60,623 nucleotides of DNA from Clostridium sp. CAG:288 (GTDB lineage Bacteria; Bacillota_I; Bacilli_A; RFN20; CAG-288). The position numbers and the translations under genes were made by a program. Under the pieces are notes generated by a model, which searched no databases, had not been told where the DNA came from, and worked only from the letters and a program-made list of their open reading frames with translations. Positions 17,158 to 25,418 of the stretch are shown piece by piece. The DNA is taken from contig FR898176.1 in the NCBI GenBank assembly GCA_000437395.1, positions 1 to 60,623 of the forward strand, written 5' to 3'. Each line of letters opens with the position of its first letter. The stretch's first letter is position 1.

Positions 17158-19101
17158 TTAACATTTATAAATAAATGTTCCATTTAAATCAGTTCTTATA
17201 TATTTGATATTTAATGAATTTAGAGTATCTATAACACTAGCTGATGGATGATTGTATTTGTTATTTAAGCCACAACTAATAACAGCAAATTTAGGTCTTA
17301 TATATTTTAAAAATTCATAACTAGAAGAAGTATTTGAACCATGATGTCCAACCTTTAATACATCTATGTTACTATCAATCGAAGATATTAATTTTCTTTC
17401 TATTTCTTTTGGAGCATCGCCCATTATTAAAAAAGATGTATTCTTTATTTTAAAGCTAAATACTGAAGAGTTATAGTTTGTATCTTTTTCTTTGTCTTTA
17501 TAAACATTTATATCTTTAATAAAATCATCCCCTTCATTATATAAAACACTTTCTATTTTAAAATTATTAACTAATGAATCTAAAGCACCATAATGATCAA
17601 AATCCATATGAGTTATATAAACTCTATCAATCTTTTTAATCCGCAATTTTGCAAAATATGGAATAAGACACTCTTTAGCTAAATCAACATAAGTTAAACC
17701 ACCTGTATCAATTAAATAGTTTTTGTTTTTATATCTTATCAATGTTGCATCACCTTGATCGACATCAATGAAATGAACTTCATACTTTGGAATGTTAATA
17801 GGAACTATAGGAATAACTACATATATAATAAAAACTATTAGCACTTTTCTCATCCACTTTAAGTGATATATTTCACAAAGATAAATTATTAAAATCAAAA
17901 AAATGTAGTAAAGCACAAAATATAGCAAAGACAATTCACCAACTGGAATTTTAATTATACATCTATCCAATAAATTTAAGATTTTACAAATAATATCTAA
18001 CACTGGATATAATATCTCACCCAATGGTAAAAAGCTTAAAACAGCTATTCCAAATCCTATTTGCGATATTGGAATAAGTATCAATCTAAATATAAACGCA
18101 AATAGATAATAGGCATAATTATTAACTAAATTGAACGGTAAAAAATAAAAATATATCAACAATAATCTAAAATATCCTTTATACCAGCTATTTATTCTTT
18201 TTAGGGCTAAAGATGAAAAGTTTAACAAAAACAACAAAGGAAAAACTAAATAAAAACCTGCTTGTAGATAAGCTAGAGGATTTAATATCAATATAATAAT
18301 TGCAGTTATTGAATCAACATCCAACTTTCTAATTTTATTTTTCTTTATAATTCTTATTATTTGAGCTATCAACAATCTTATAAATGCTATTTTATAATTT
18401 GATAAAAACATAAAAGTTATAACTATAATTAATTTAATAGTCATGTTTTCTTTTACTTTCTTATCTTTGAAAATAAAATCTAATAGCTTAATGATACAAA
18501 TAACATTTAACCCAGATATTCTGAACAAATTTAATATTCCAGCACTTGATAAATAATCAAATTCATCTATTGTCGTGCCAAAAATAAATGAATTTATTAA
18601 ATTTACATATTTATATTCAACGGATGAAATAACATAATTTTTAAAACTATTTATTCTTATTATATTTTTTATAACAATTTGATAATTTTCACATTTATAT
18701 TCTTTAGTAACTCCAAATGATTTTAGATATAGTTTAAAGTTAAATTTCTCTTGATAATGAGAAAAAGAAAGATCATTAATCGCTCCATTTGCTCTAATTA
18801 TATCACCAACTTCTAACCCTTTTATCTTTACATAAAAGGTTCCATAAACGCTTTTAACTATGGAATAATTAGAAGAAGATTTAATGACAATTCCAACTAG
18901 CTTCTCTGTTTTAAAAACTAGCTGATTTATAAAAGCTAAAATAAATCCAACAATTATAAAAGTTAAAACTAATTTTAATATTTTAAATTTATATTTAGCT
19001 CCAAAAAATAAAATTATGAATGCAAATATTATTGTTAAGTAGCTTCTATTAGCTAATAAAATTCCTGTTAGTAGCGAAATAAAGCAAATAAATATACTCA
19101 A
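17158..19101 (-). CDS. comEC: ComEC/Rec2 DNA-uptake channel
   Basis: Membrane channel that carries single-stranded DNA into the cell during natural transformation. An N-terminal OB-like soluble region (about 60-160) is followed by the competence domain of many membrane helices (about 165-440) including NLFRISGLNVICI. A C-terminal metallo-beta-lactamase-like domain follows (about 450-647), with VDQGDATLI, THMDFDHYGAL and VGHHGSNTSSS. At 647 residues it is shorter than Bacillus ComEC but has all three parts. Its ATG overlaps the comEA stop (ATGA). The reading frame is intact, so DNA uptake is plausible. Confidence 0.94.
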   Translation of the reverse strand: MSIFICFISLLTGILLANRSYLTIIFAFIILFFGAKYKFKILKLVLTFIIVGFILAFINQLVFKTEKLVGIVIKSSSNYSIVKSVYGTFYVKIKGLEVGDIIRANGAINDLSFSHYQEKFNFKLYLKSFGVTKEYKCENYQIVIKNIIRINSFKNYVISSVEYKYVNLINSFIFGTTIDEFDYLSSAGILNLFRISGLNVICIIKLLDFIFKDKKVKENMTIKLIIVITFMFLSNYKIAFIRLLIAQIIRIIKKNKIRKLDVDSITAIIILILNPLAYLQAGFYLVFPLLFLLNFSSLALKRINSWYKGYFRLLLIYFYFLPFNLVNNYAYYLFAFIFRLILIPISQIGFGIAVLSFLPLGEILYPVLDIICKILNLLDRCIIKIPVGELSLLYFVLYYIFLILIIYLCEIYHLKWMRKVLIVFIIYVVIPIVPINIPKYEVHFIDVDQGDATLIRYKNKNYLIDTGGLTYVDLAKECLIPYFAKLRIKKIDRVYITHMDFDHYGALDSLVNNFKIESVLYNEGDDFIKDINVYKDKEKDTNYNSSVFSFKIKNTSFLIMGDAPKEIERKLISSIDSNIDVLKVGHHGSNTSSSYEFLKYIRPKFAVISCGLNNKYNHPSASVIDTLNSLNIKYIRTDLNGTFIYKC

Positions 19102-19637
19102 GCAACAACTATCTTATCTCTTATTAAAAGATAAGTTTTCTCTCCTATTCCTGAAACGTTCATAACATCTTCTAAGCAATAAAACATTCCGTTGTTATTT
19201 CTATAATTAAGTATCGATTCAATTTGAGAATTTGTAAGGCCAATGATTGTTGCAAGTTGTTCTTTAGTTGCTGTATTTATATTCACTTTTTCAATATCTG
19301 TAACTACACATGTATCAGGAATTTCAGACTTAGAAGCTATATAGAAGTTAGTTCTATTACCTATTACTAAGGTTGGAGTATAAGAATTCGGATCAGCATT
19401 AACAAGAGTTCCACCAGCTTTAATGATCAAATCTCCTAAAGTTGATTCAGGAGTTATTAAATACTCTCCTGGATGCAAGACATTTCCCGTAATAGTAACT
19501 TTGATAGTATTTTTAGAACTAATTTCACTTGTGTAAGTATTATTTATATTTCCTGAATTATTATTAGGATCTATTTTACTCATAACGAATAGTCCAACAA
19601 TAGTGACGACAACTGTAACAATAATTATTTTAAACAT
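19098..19637 (-). CDS. comEA: ComEA DNA receptor
   Basis: Membrane-anchored double-stranded DNA receptor for transformation. One N-terminal helix (about 3-20), a short Asn/Ser-rich linker, an SLBB domain (about 47-108: ITGNVLHPGEYLI) and a C-terminal helix-hairpin-helix pair (about 115-178: VNINTATKEQLATIIGL and VSGIGEKTYLLI). Length 179 is normal. Expression appears to be controlled by the hairpin immediately upstream, whose 3' arm contains the SD. Together with comEC and the prepilin-like gene at 31.4-33.0 kb it suggests at least part of a competence apparatus. Confidence 0.94.
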   Translation of the reverse strand: MFKIIIVTVVVTIVGLFVMSKIDPNNNSGNINNTYTSEISSKNTIKVTITGNVLHPGEYLITPESTLGDLIIKAGGTLVNADPNSYTPTLVIGNRTNFYIASKSEIPDTCVVTDIEKVNINTATKEQLATIIGLTNSQIESILNYRNNNGMFYCLEDVMNVSGIGEKTYLLIRDKIVVA

Positions 19638-19672
19638 ATAAAAAGTCCTCCCGCTATATATATGGGGAGGAC
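19638..19672 (-). promoter_or_regulatory. Terminator-like hairpin covering the comEA SD
   Basis: On the minus strand GTCCTCCC and GGGAGGAC form a perfect 8-bp GC-rich stem around an 11-base AT loop, followed by TTTTTAT and then the comEA ATG. GGGAGGA is also the only SD for comEA, 7 bases before the start. The hairpin should both end greA transcripts and block comEA translation when folded. Confidence 0.8.
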
Positions 19673-19693
19673 AATAACTTTTTCTTTAAAATT

Positions 19694-20155
19694 TTACTTG
19701 AAAGAAATAACTTTTACTTGATATGGTTTTGCAGCTTTAACTGTAACTACTTCACCAGCAATGTGACCAAATAATGATTTTGCTAATGGACAACTGTCTG
19801 AGATTTTACCTTCAAATGGATTGCTTTCAACTATACCAACAATTGAATATGTACTTTCTTCATTTGTGGATAAATCAAGAATTGTAACTGTTGAACCAAC
19901 AGAAATAGTTTTAGATAAAGTCTTTTCGATAATTTCACAGTTAGCTAAGTTGTTTTGAATTTCTTTAATTCTAGCGTTGACTTCAGCTTGTTTTTGTCTA
20001 GCTGCATCATAGTCAGCGTTTTCTGATAAGTCACCTAATGCTCTTGCAGCAGCTAATGCTTCAAGAACTTCTGGTTGAACGACATGAATTAAATCGTGAA
20101 GCTCAGCTTCTAATTGTTGTTTACCTTCAAGAGTAATTTTCATTTTTTCTGCCAT
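19694..20155 (-). CDS. greA: Transcription elongation factor GreA
   Basis: Binds the RNA polymerase secondary channel and stimulates cleavage of backtracked RNA. The N-terminal coiled coil has the acidic tip segment ALGDLSENADYDAAR (about 38-52), and the C-terminal FKBP-like domain contains GKISDSCPLAKSLFG. Length 153 is close to the usual 157. SD AGAGGT lies 7 bases before ATG. An extended -10 (TGaTATAAT) about 40 bases upstream is its probable promoter. The comEA hairpin directly follows and serves as its terminator. Confidence 0.96.
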   Translation of the reverse strand: MAEKMKITLEGKQQLEAELHDLIHVVQPEVLEALAAARALGDLSENADYDAARQKQAEVNARIKEIQNNLANCEIIEKTLSKTISVGSTVTILDLSTNEESTYSIVGIVESNPFEGKISDSCPLAKSLFGHIAGEVVTVKAAKPYQVKVISFK

Positions 20156-20199
20156 AATATTACCTCTTAATCGAATATATTCATTCGGATTGCCTAGTA

Positions 20200-20208
20200 A
20201 TTATATCA
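20200..20208 (-). promoter_or_regulatory. greA promoter (extended -10)
   Basis: On the minus strand TGaTATAAT, with a consensus -10 and the TG extension; the -35 region is weak. Transcription would start about 37 bases before greA. Confidence 0.55.
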
Positions 20209-20294
20209 AAAAGTAAAAACATTATAAAGCGTATTTTATAAAATAGTGCGACAATTTTATAACCATAAATTAAATTATATAATATTAGTTAAAA

Positions 20295-20627
20295 TTAAGC
20301 ATATTGTGCTTCTTTCTTAATTAATAATAAATCAAAATTAAATGATTCAATGTTAAATGGAGAATATGGAATCAATCCATTTACATATTTATTCATTTGT
20401 GATCTATTTTCCTCTTTAATCCAAGAATAAACACGGGAATCATTAGAAATAAAATCTAAGGAATGTGCTTTATCTTTTAAAATATCTATTGGTTCAAGAT
20501 TATGAGTAGTAAAACAAAGTTGCCTTTTGGAATCATTTTTAAAGAATTCAATTAGTTTTGTAAAAAAACACATCATGTAAATTTGCATCAATTTAATCAT
20601 ATAAAAAAATTCAAAAAATATATACAT
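20295..20627 (-). pseudogene. C-terminal fragment of an AAA ATPase (anti-phage type)
   Basis: The last 75 or so residues (RQLCFTTHNLEPIDIL, then SWIKEENRS and GLIPYSPFNIESFNFD) resemble the C-terminal end of AAA_15/AAA_21 ATPases, with the switch His in FTTHN. Walker A, the signature and Walker B are absent, and the first 30 residues look like read-through of AT-rich DNA. No SD precedes the ATG. Such ATPases are common in defence islands and phage-abortive systems. I read it as the remnant of a deleted gene rather than a functional 110-residue protein. Confidence 0.6.
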
Positions 20628-20794
20628 TTATGTATTTTTTATTCTTAATTTAAAAGATTATTTATATTACAATTATTTGATATTATCGCCTCATGAACAA
20701 AAAAGAACATTTTTATTTATTAACGTATATGTTTAATTAAAAGTACATTAATTGATTGTTTTAAACACATTATGAAAATTCTTGTATTTTTTTG

Positions 20795-20824
20795 TTGGTA
20801 CAAATGGCTTAATTATTATATAAT
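20795..20824 (+). promoter_or_regulatory. Promoter of truB-ribF
   Basis: TTGGTA (20795-20800), an 18-base spacer and TATAAT (20819-20824), about 27 bases before the truB ATG. Confidence 0.65.
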
Positions 20825-20851
20825 TAAAAGCTGAAAGAGAGAAAAATAAAT

Positions 20852-21715
20852 ATGGACGGAATACTTTTAATTGATAAACCAGCAGGTCTTACTACAAGAC
20901 AAATAGATAATCATCTTAAGCATGTTTATTCAACCAAAAAAATTGGACACGCTGGAACACTTGATCCATTCGCAACAGGATTAGTTTTAGTTGGCGTTAA
21001 TCAAGGGACAAAAGCACTTTCTTTTTTTGAATATCTCGATAAGACTTATATAGCCACTTTAAAACTCGGCGAAAGAACAAAGTCAGGAGATAATGAAACT
21101 GAAGTTGTTGAAACAGCAGATGTTCCAGAATTAAACGATACATTAATTTCATACAAAATGTTAGGATTACTCGGAGAACAAAAACAAGTTCCACCAATGT
21201 ATTCAGCAATCAAGATTAATGGAAAACCACTTTATGAATTAGCAAGACAAGATATTGAAGTGGAAAGAGATGCAAGAAATGTAACAATCTTTGGATTGAA
21301 GTTAATTTCTTACAATGAAAAAGAAAATACAATTCAATTTGAAGCTCATGTTTCTAAAGGAACATATATTAGAACTTTAGGCGAAGATATAGCAAAAGCT
21401 TTAGGCACAGTTGGTCATTTAATCGCTTTAAGAAGAATAAAAATTGGTAAGTTTTCAATTGGTAAAGCTATTAAATATGAAGACATAAATGAAAGTACAA
21501 GACTTTACTCTATTCCATCAGCCTGTTACTTTATTCCAAAAGTTCCAGTAAATGAAAAAATTAAATCTAAAGTTCAAAATGGCGTACCAATGAAAGTCAA
21601 AACAAAATCAGATATTCTTTTATTTGTCGATCAAGCCAAACCAAATAAAGCAATTTCATTCTATATGCGTTCGGAAGGTGGTTACTTCCGCTGCAAGAGA
21701 GGCTTAAATGAGTAG
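20852..21715 (+). CDS. truB: tRNA pseudouridine-55 synthase
   Basis: Makes pseudouridine 55 in the T loop of tRNAs. DGILLIDKPAGLTT opens the protein, and the catalytic Asp lies in GHAGTLDPFATGLVL (about residue 37). KVPPMYSAIKINGKPLYELAR and the GTYIRTLGEDI segment are conserved. Length 287 is typical. The stop overlaps ribF by 8 bases. In most Firmicutes truB-ribF follow rbfA in the nusA operon; here they face that operon across a shared terminator, an inversion of the usual arrangement. Confidence 0.96.
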   Translation: MDGILLIDKPAGLTTRQIDNHLKHVYSTKKIGHAGTLDPFATGLVLVGVNQGTKALSFFEYLDKTYIATLKLGERTKSGDNETEVVETADVPELNDTLISYKMLGLLGEQKQVPPMYSAIKINGKPLYELARQDIEVERDARNVTIFGLKLISYNEKENTIQFEAHVSKGTYIRTLGEDIAKALGTVGHLIALRRIKIGKFSIGKAIKYEDINESTRLYSIPSACYFIPKVPVNEKIKSKVQNGVPMKVKTKSDILLFVDQAKPNKAISFYMRSEGGYFRCKRGLNE

Positions 21716-22637
21716 AGTAATAGATTTATACTCAGCAAATTTAAGCGATTCTAACTTAGCTTTATGCTTAGGTTTCTTTGATGGTCTTCACCTCGGTCAT
21801 CAAAAGGTTATTAATGAAGCTAAGAAGTGTGGTTCAACTGTAGGACTACTTACTTTTGAGTCGCAAATTAAATACAATCTAGGAAGAAATGAAAACGATA
21901 TGATGCTCACATCGATGAGCGATAGACTTGACCTACTTGATAAGTTTGGAGTCGATTATCTTTTTCCTTTAACTTTCACAGATGAACTTAAAAACACATC
22001 ATCAGAAGAATTTATTAAATTGATAATTGAAAATACTCACGCAAAATATTTAGTGTGTGGCTTAGATTTCAAATTTGGTAAAAATGCTAGTGGCGATATT
22101 AATACCTTAAAAAACTTTGAAAAAGAATATGGATACAAAACAATTGCTGTTGACTTATTATCTGAAGGCGCAGTTAAAATATCATCTAGCGATATCATCA
22201 ATTTAATTAAAAACGGTGAGATAACAGAAGCAAATTCCCTACTTGGTTATAACTATACGATTAGCGGCGTTGTTGATTATGGCTTATCTAATGGCCGTAA
22301 AATAGGATATAGAACTGCTAATATAAAATTGAGTTTTCCTTATGTCATGCCTAAAAAAGGTGTATATGCAACAGTATTTCAATTTGGAAAGCGAAGATAT
22401 TTATCGATGACAAATGTTGGTACTCATCCAACGATAGATTCTTTACCAGATCCAATAATTGAAACAAATGTCTTTAATTATAACAGTGAGATGTATGGAA
22501 ACAACGTTAAAATAGAATTTATTTGTCGCACAAGGGATGAAATAAAATTTAAATCTATTGATGAATTAAGAAATCAACTCGCCAAAGATAAGGATGAAAT
22601 CATGGCTAAATATAGCCAATACATTCAAAATATCTAA
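21708..22637 (+). CDS. ribF: Bifunctional riboflavin kinase / FAD synthetase
   Basis: Converts riboflavin to FMN and FMN to FAD. The N-terminal nucleotidyltransferase has LGFFDGLHLGHQ (HxGH motif) and VCGLDFKFGKNASGD; the C-terminal kinase has NGRKIGYRTANI (G-x-PTAN motif, here with YRTAN) and KGVYATVF. The substitution of Pro by Arg in the kinase motif is slightly unusual. Length 309 is normal. Second gene of the truB operon. Confidence 0.95.
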   Translation: MSRVIDLYSANLSDSNLALCLGFFDGLHLGHQKVINEAKKCGSTVGLLTFESQIKYNLGRNENDMMLTSMSDRLDLLDKFGVDYLFPLTFTDELKNTSSEEFIKLIIENTHAKYLVCGLDFKFGKNASGDINTLKNFEKEYGYKTIAVDLLSEGAVKISSSDIINLIKNGEITEANSLLGYNYTISGVVDYGLSNGRKIGYRTANIKLSFPYVMPKKGVYATVFQFGKRRYLSMTNVGTHPTIDSLPDPIIETNVFNYNSEMYGNNVKIEFICRTRDEIKFKSIDELRNQLAKDKDEIMAKYSQYIQNI

Positions 22638-22641
22638 GATC

Positions 22642-22686
22642 AAAAAAAATGCCTAATAGAAATATAATTCTATTAAGCATTTTTTA
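22642..22686. terminator. Bidirectional terminator between ribF and rbfA
   Basis: AAAAAATGC-ct-AATAGAA and its partner TTCTATT-aa-GCATTTTTT form a stem with one small internal loop. A7 on the left and T6 on the right allow termination in both directions, for the convergent ribF and rbfA operons. Confidence 0.8.
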
Positions 22687-22687
22687 T

Positions 22688-23038
22688 TTACTTTGAGTTA
22701 TTTGAATTATTTATCTTATTGAGAATAGAATCAATTTTAGCGCCTTGATCATATAACTCGTCTTGAACAAAGTGAAGTTCTGGAATTTTATAGATATCCA
22801 TCTTAGATGAAAGCATAGATCTAATTTGACCTTTTCTAGAATTTAAGAACTTTAATAATGGTTCAATACGTTCTCTATCAAGATGTGTAACATAAACTTT
22901 AGCATGTGAATAATCGTTAGTAACTCTAACTTCATTTACACTAGCTAATTGGCAAAGCTCTGATTTTAAATCATAGATAATAATATCTGATAAGTTTCTA
23001 GCAATAAGATTTTGAACTCTCTTTTTCTTATCAGCCAT
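22688..23038 (-). CDS. rbfA: Ribosome-binding factor A
   Basis: Binds the 30S subunit during late maturation of the 16S rRNA 5' end. A KH-like small protein of 116 residues; RVQNLIARNLSDIIIYDLK opens it, VTNDYSHAKVYVTHL is the typical middle strand, and IRSMLSSKMDIYKIPELHF leads to the conserved end. One-base junction with infB places it last in the nusA operon. Confidence 0.93.
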   Translation of the reverse strand: MADKKKRVQNLIARNLSDIIIYDLKSELCQLASVNEVRVTNDYSHAKVYVTHLDRERIEPLLKFLNSRKGQIRSMLSSKMDIYKIPELHFVQDELYDQGAKIDSILNKINNSNNSK

Positions 23039-24864
23039 TATTTATCTACCTCTTCACCGTAGCTTTCAATGATATCCATTTCGCGCAATTCTTTAAATCC
23101 GTCAATGACAATACCACATTCGAAGCCTTCGTTAACTTCTTTGACGTCATCTTTAAATCTCTTAAGAGAATTTATCTTTCCATCGTAAACAACTTGGTTA
23201 TTTCTAATAACACGAGCTGAGGAATTTGATTTAATTTTACCTGATGTAACATAGCTACCAGCAATAATGCCTACTTTACTAGCCTTAAAGATACTTCTAA
23301 CTTCAGCTTGACCATAGATAACTTCATGATATGTTGGTTGTAACATACCTTGAGCAGCTTGTTCCATTTCGTTTAAAATGTTATAGATAATCGTGTGAGA
23401 TCTAATTTCAACTTTTTCTCTCTTAGCTTTTTCTAAAGCTAAAGCGTTTGCTTTGACATTAAAACCATAAATGATAGCACCACTGGCTTCTGCCAAAATA
23501 ACATCGCCTTCAGTGATTTCACCTGAAGCAGCTCTAATAATATTAATATTGATGGTTGGAACATCAATTTTTAATAATGATGATTTTAAAGCCTCAGCAC
23601 TACCTTGAGAATCAGCCTTAATTAATACGTTAATGTTCTTTGTTTCACCTTCACCAATCATTTGTGAGATTGTATCAAGTGTCAATGGAGCTTTATCAGC
23701 AGCAGCGTTTCTACTAATTTCGTTAGCTCTACGCTTTTCAGCAATTAATTTTGCATCCTTTTCTGTTGGGAAAGCCATAAAGTTATCACCAGCAGTAGGA
23801 ACTTCTGACAAACCTGTAATAGAAACTGGAGTAGATGGTGGTGCATCTTTAAGTGATTTCTTATATTCGTTTGTCATTTTTCTAACTTTACAATATGAAG
23901 AACCGACAACTAAATAGTCTCCAACGTGTAAAGTACCATTTTGGACTAAAAGCGTAGCTTTAGCACCTTCTTTTCTATCGAGTGTAGCTTCGATAACAGA
24001 ACCACTTGCTGGCCTATTTGGATTTGCTTTAAGTTCTTTAAGTTCAGCAACAAGGAGAATATTTTCAAGCAAGTCATCAATACCAATATTTTTCTTAGCA
24101 CTGATTTCTTTCATGATAATATCGCCACCCCAATCTTCAGAAATTAATCCGAGTCCTGAAAGTTCTTGTTTAACTTTTTCTGGATTAGCTCCTGGTTTAT
24201 CAATCTTGTTAATAGCAACAATAATTGGTACGTTTGCAGCTAAAGCGTGGTCGATAGCTTCTTTTGTTTGAGGCATGACACCATCATCAGCAGCAACAAC
24301 GATAACGACGATATCTGTTACTGATGCACCACGAGCTCTCATAGCTGTAAAAGCTTCGTGTCCTGGGGTATCAAGGAAAGTAATTTTCTTTCCTTTAATT
24401 ACTTTTTGGTATGCACCAATTTCTTGAGTAATAAAGCCAGCTTCTCCATCAGCGATGTGTGAATCTCTAATTGTATCAATTAAAGTTGTCTTACCATGGT
24501 CAACGTGTCCCATGATTGTAACAACTGGTGCTCTTTCAACCAAATCTTTTTCATCGTCTTTAATAACGATCTTTTCAAAATCTTCTTCTGCAATTTTTTC
24601 TTCCTTACGTGAATCGAGATCGTTCTCAAGACAGATCTCAGCAATCATGTCATCATTTAACATTGTGTTTAAAGTAACAAGTTTGCCTTTCATAAGTAAA
24701 GATTTCATTACATCAGTCGTTCTTACGCCAATTTTACGGCATAAGGAGTCGAGAGTCATTTCTCCATAATAAACGAAAACTCCATCAACAATTTTACCAT
24801 TGGCTTCGTCTTCCTTTTGGGCAGCTTTGATTTCATTGTTCTTCTTATTTTTGGATTTAGACAT
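23038..24864 (-). CDS. infB: Translation initiation factor IF-2
   Basis: GTPase that positions fMet-tRNA on the 30S subunit. A short N-terminal part (about 150 residues, one IF2_N-like helix region) precedes the GTPase: G1 GHVDHGKT, G3 DTPGHEAF and G4 NKID. Domains II, III and the C-terminal fMet-tRNA-binding domain follow. The compact N-terminus is common in small-genome Bacillota. ATG at 24864 is preferred to GTG at 24873 because AAGGAAGGTG lies 6 bases before it; it overlaps ylxQ by 8 bases. Confidence 0.97.
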   Translation of the reverse strand: MSKSKNKKNNEIKAAQKEDEANGKIVDGVFVYYGEMTLDSLCRKIGVRTTDVMKSLLMKGKLVTLNTMLNDDMIAEICLENDLDSRKEEKIAEEDFEKIVIKDDEKDLVERAPVVTIMGHVDHGKTTLIDTIRDSHIADGEAGFITQEIGAYQKVIKGKKITFLDTPGHEAFTAMRARGASVTDIVVIVVAADDGVMPQTKEAIDHALAANVPIIVAINKIDKPGANPEKVKQELSGLGLISEDWGGDIIMKEISAKKNIGIDDLLENILLVAELKELKANPNRPASGSVIEATLDRKEGAKATLLVQNGTLHVGDYLVVGSSYCKVRKMTNEYKKSLKDAPPSTPVSITGLSEVPTAGDNFMAFPTEKDAKLIAEKRRANEISRNAAADKAPLTLDTISQMIGEGETKNINVLIKADSQGSAEALKSSLLKIDVPTININIIRAASGEITEGDVILAEASGAIIYGFNVKANALALEKAKREKVEIRSHTIIYNILNEMEQAAQGMLQPTYHEVIYGQAEVRSIFKASKVGIIAGSYVTSGKIKSNSSARVIRNNQVVYDGKINSLKRFKDDVKEVNEGFECGIVIDGFKELREMDIIESYGEEVDK

Positions 24865-25168
24865 TCGCTTCACCTTCCTTTCTTAGCGTCTCTTGTATTT
24901 TATTTGCTAGTCCAGGATTTGTAATCCCGATAGCATTAAGAGGTCTGGCACCTATTAATTGTCCTAACTGTTCTTGATTAAAATCAACTTTAATTAGAAC
25001 TGTTTGACCAATAATTGCGTTGACGTCTCTTTCGAAACGCCAACCACAATCTTTAGAAAGTAATACTAAACATACACGTTTTCTTTCTAATTTATACATT
25101 AAGTCTTCACCGAATGTTATAAACCCTCCTCTACGTGCAAGTCCAATTTCACCTTCTAATTTAGTCAT
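24857..25168 (-). CDS. ylxQ: L7Ae-family RNA-binding protein YlxQ
   Basis: Small L7Ae/L30e/YlxQ-fold protein of 103 residues, located as usual between ylxR and infB. Recognisable features are the GLARRGGFITFGEDL opening and the VCLVLLSKDCGWR strand. Family members bind RNA kink-turns; its cellular role is not established. SD GGAAGG before ATG. It overlaps ylxR by 8 bases and infB by 8 bases, so translation is probably coupled along the operon. Confidence 0.85.
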   Translation of the reverse strand: MTKLEGEIGLARRGGFITFGEDLMYKLERKRVCLVLLSKDCGWRFERDVNAIIGQTVLIKVDFNQEQLGQLIGARPLNAIGITNPGLANKIQETLRKEGEANV

Positions 25169-25418
25169 TTAAGTACCTTCCTATTTTTTCATAAACTTCA
25201 TCTGAAATTTTTACTTCCAAAGCTTTTTCTAAAGCTTTAGTTTTTTTAGCCTTTTCTAGTGTAGCCTTATCAGCTTTTAAATATGCACCACGGCCATTAA
25301 TTTTACCAGTCGGATCAACTTCAACTGTTCCATTTGGAGTCTTGACGATTCTTAATAAAGTAGATTTTTCAGCTTTTACTTTATTAACACAGTCGAATCT
25401 TTCAACGATTGATTTCAT
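25161..25418 (-). CDS. ylxR: YlxR (DUF448) RNA-binding protein
   Basis: Protein of 85 residues with LLRIVKTPNGTVEVDPTGK and NGRGAYLKAD, the core of the YlxR fold, which is linked to RNase P regulation. The usual N-terminal RKCVVT/C-type segment that opens the family is changed here to RFDCVNKVKAE, leaving one Cys. ATG at 25418 overlaps the nusA stop in TAATG and is better than an earlier in-frame start at 25430 inside nusA. Confidence 0.85.
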   Translation of the reverse strand: MKSIVERFDCVNKVKAEKSTLLRIVKTPNGTVEVDPTGKINGRGAYLKADKATLEKAKKTKALEKALEVKISDEVYEKIGRYLND

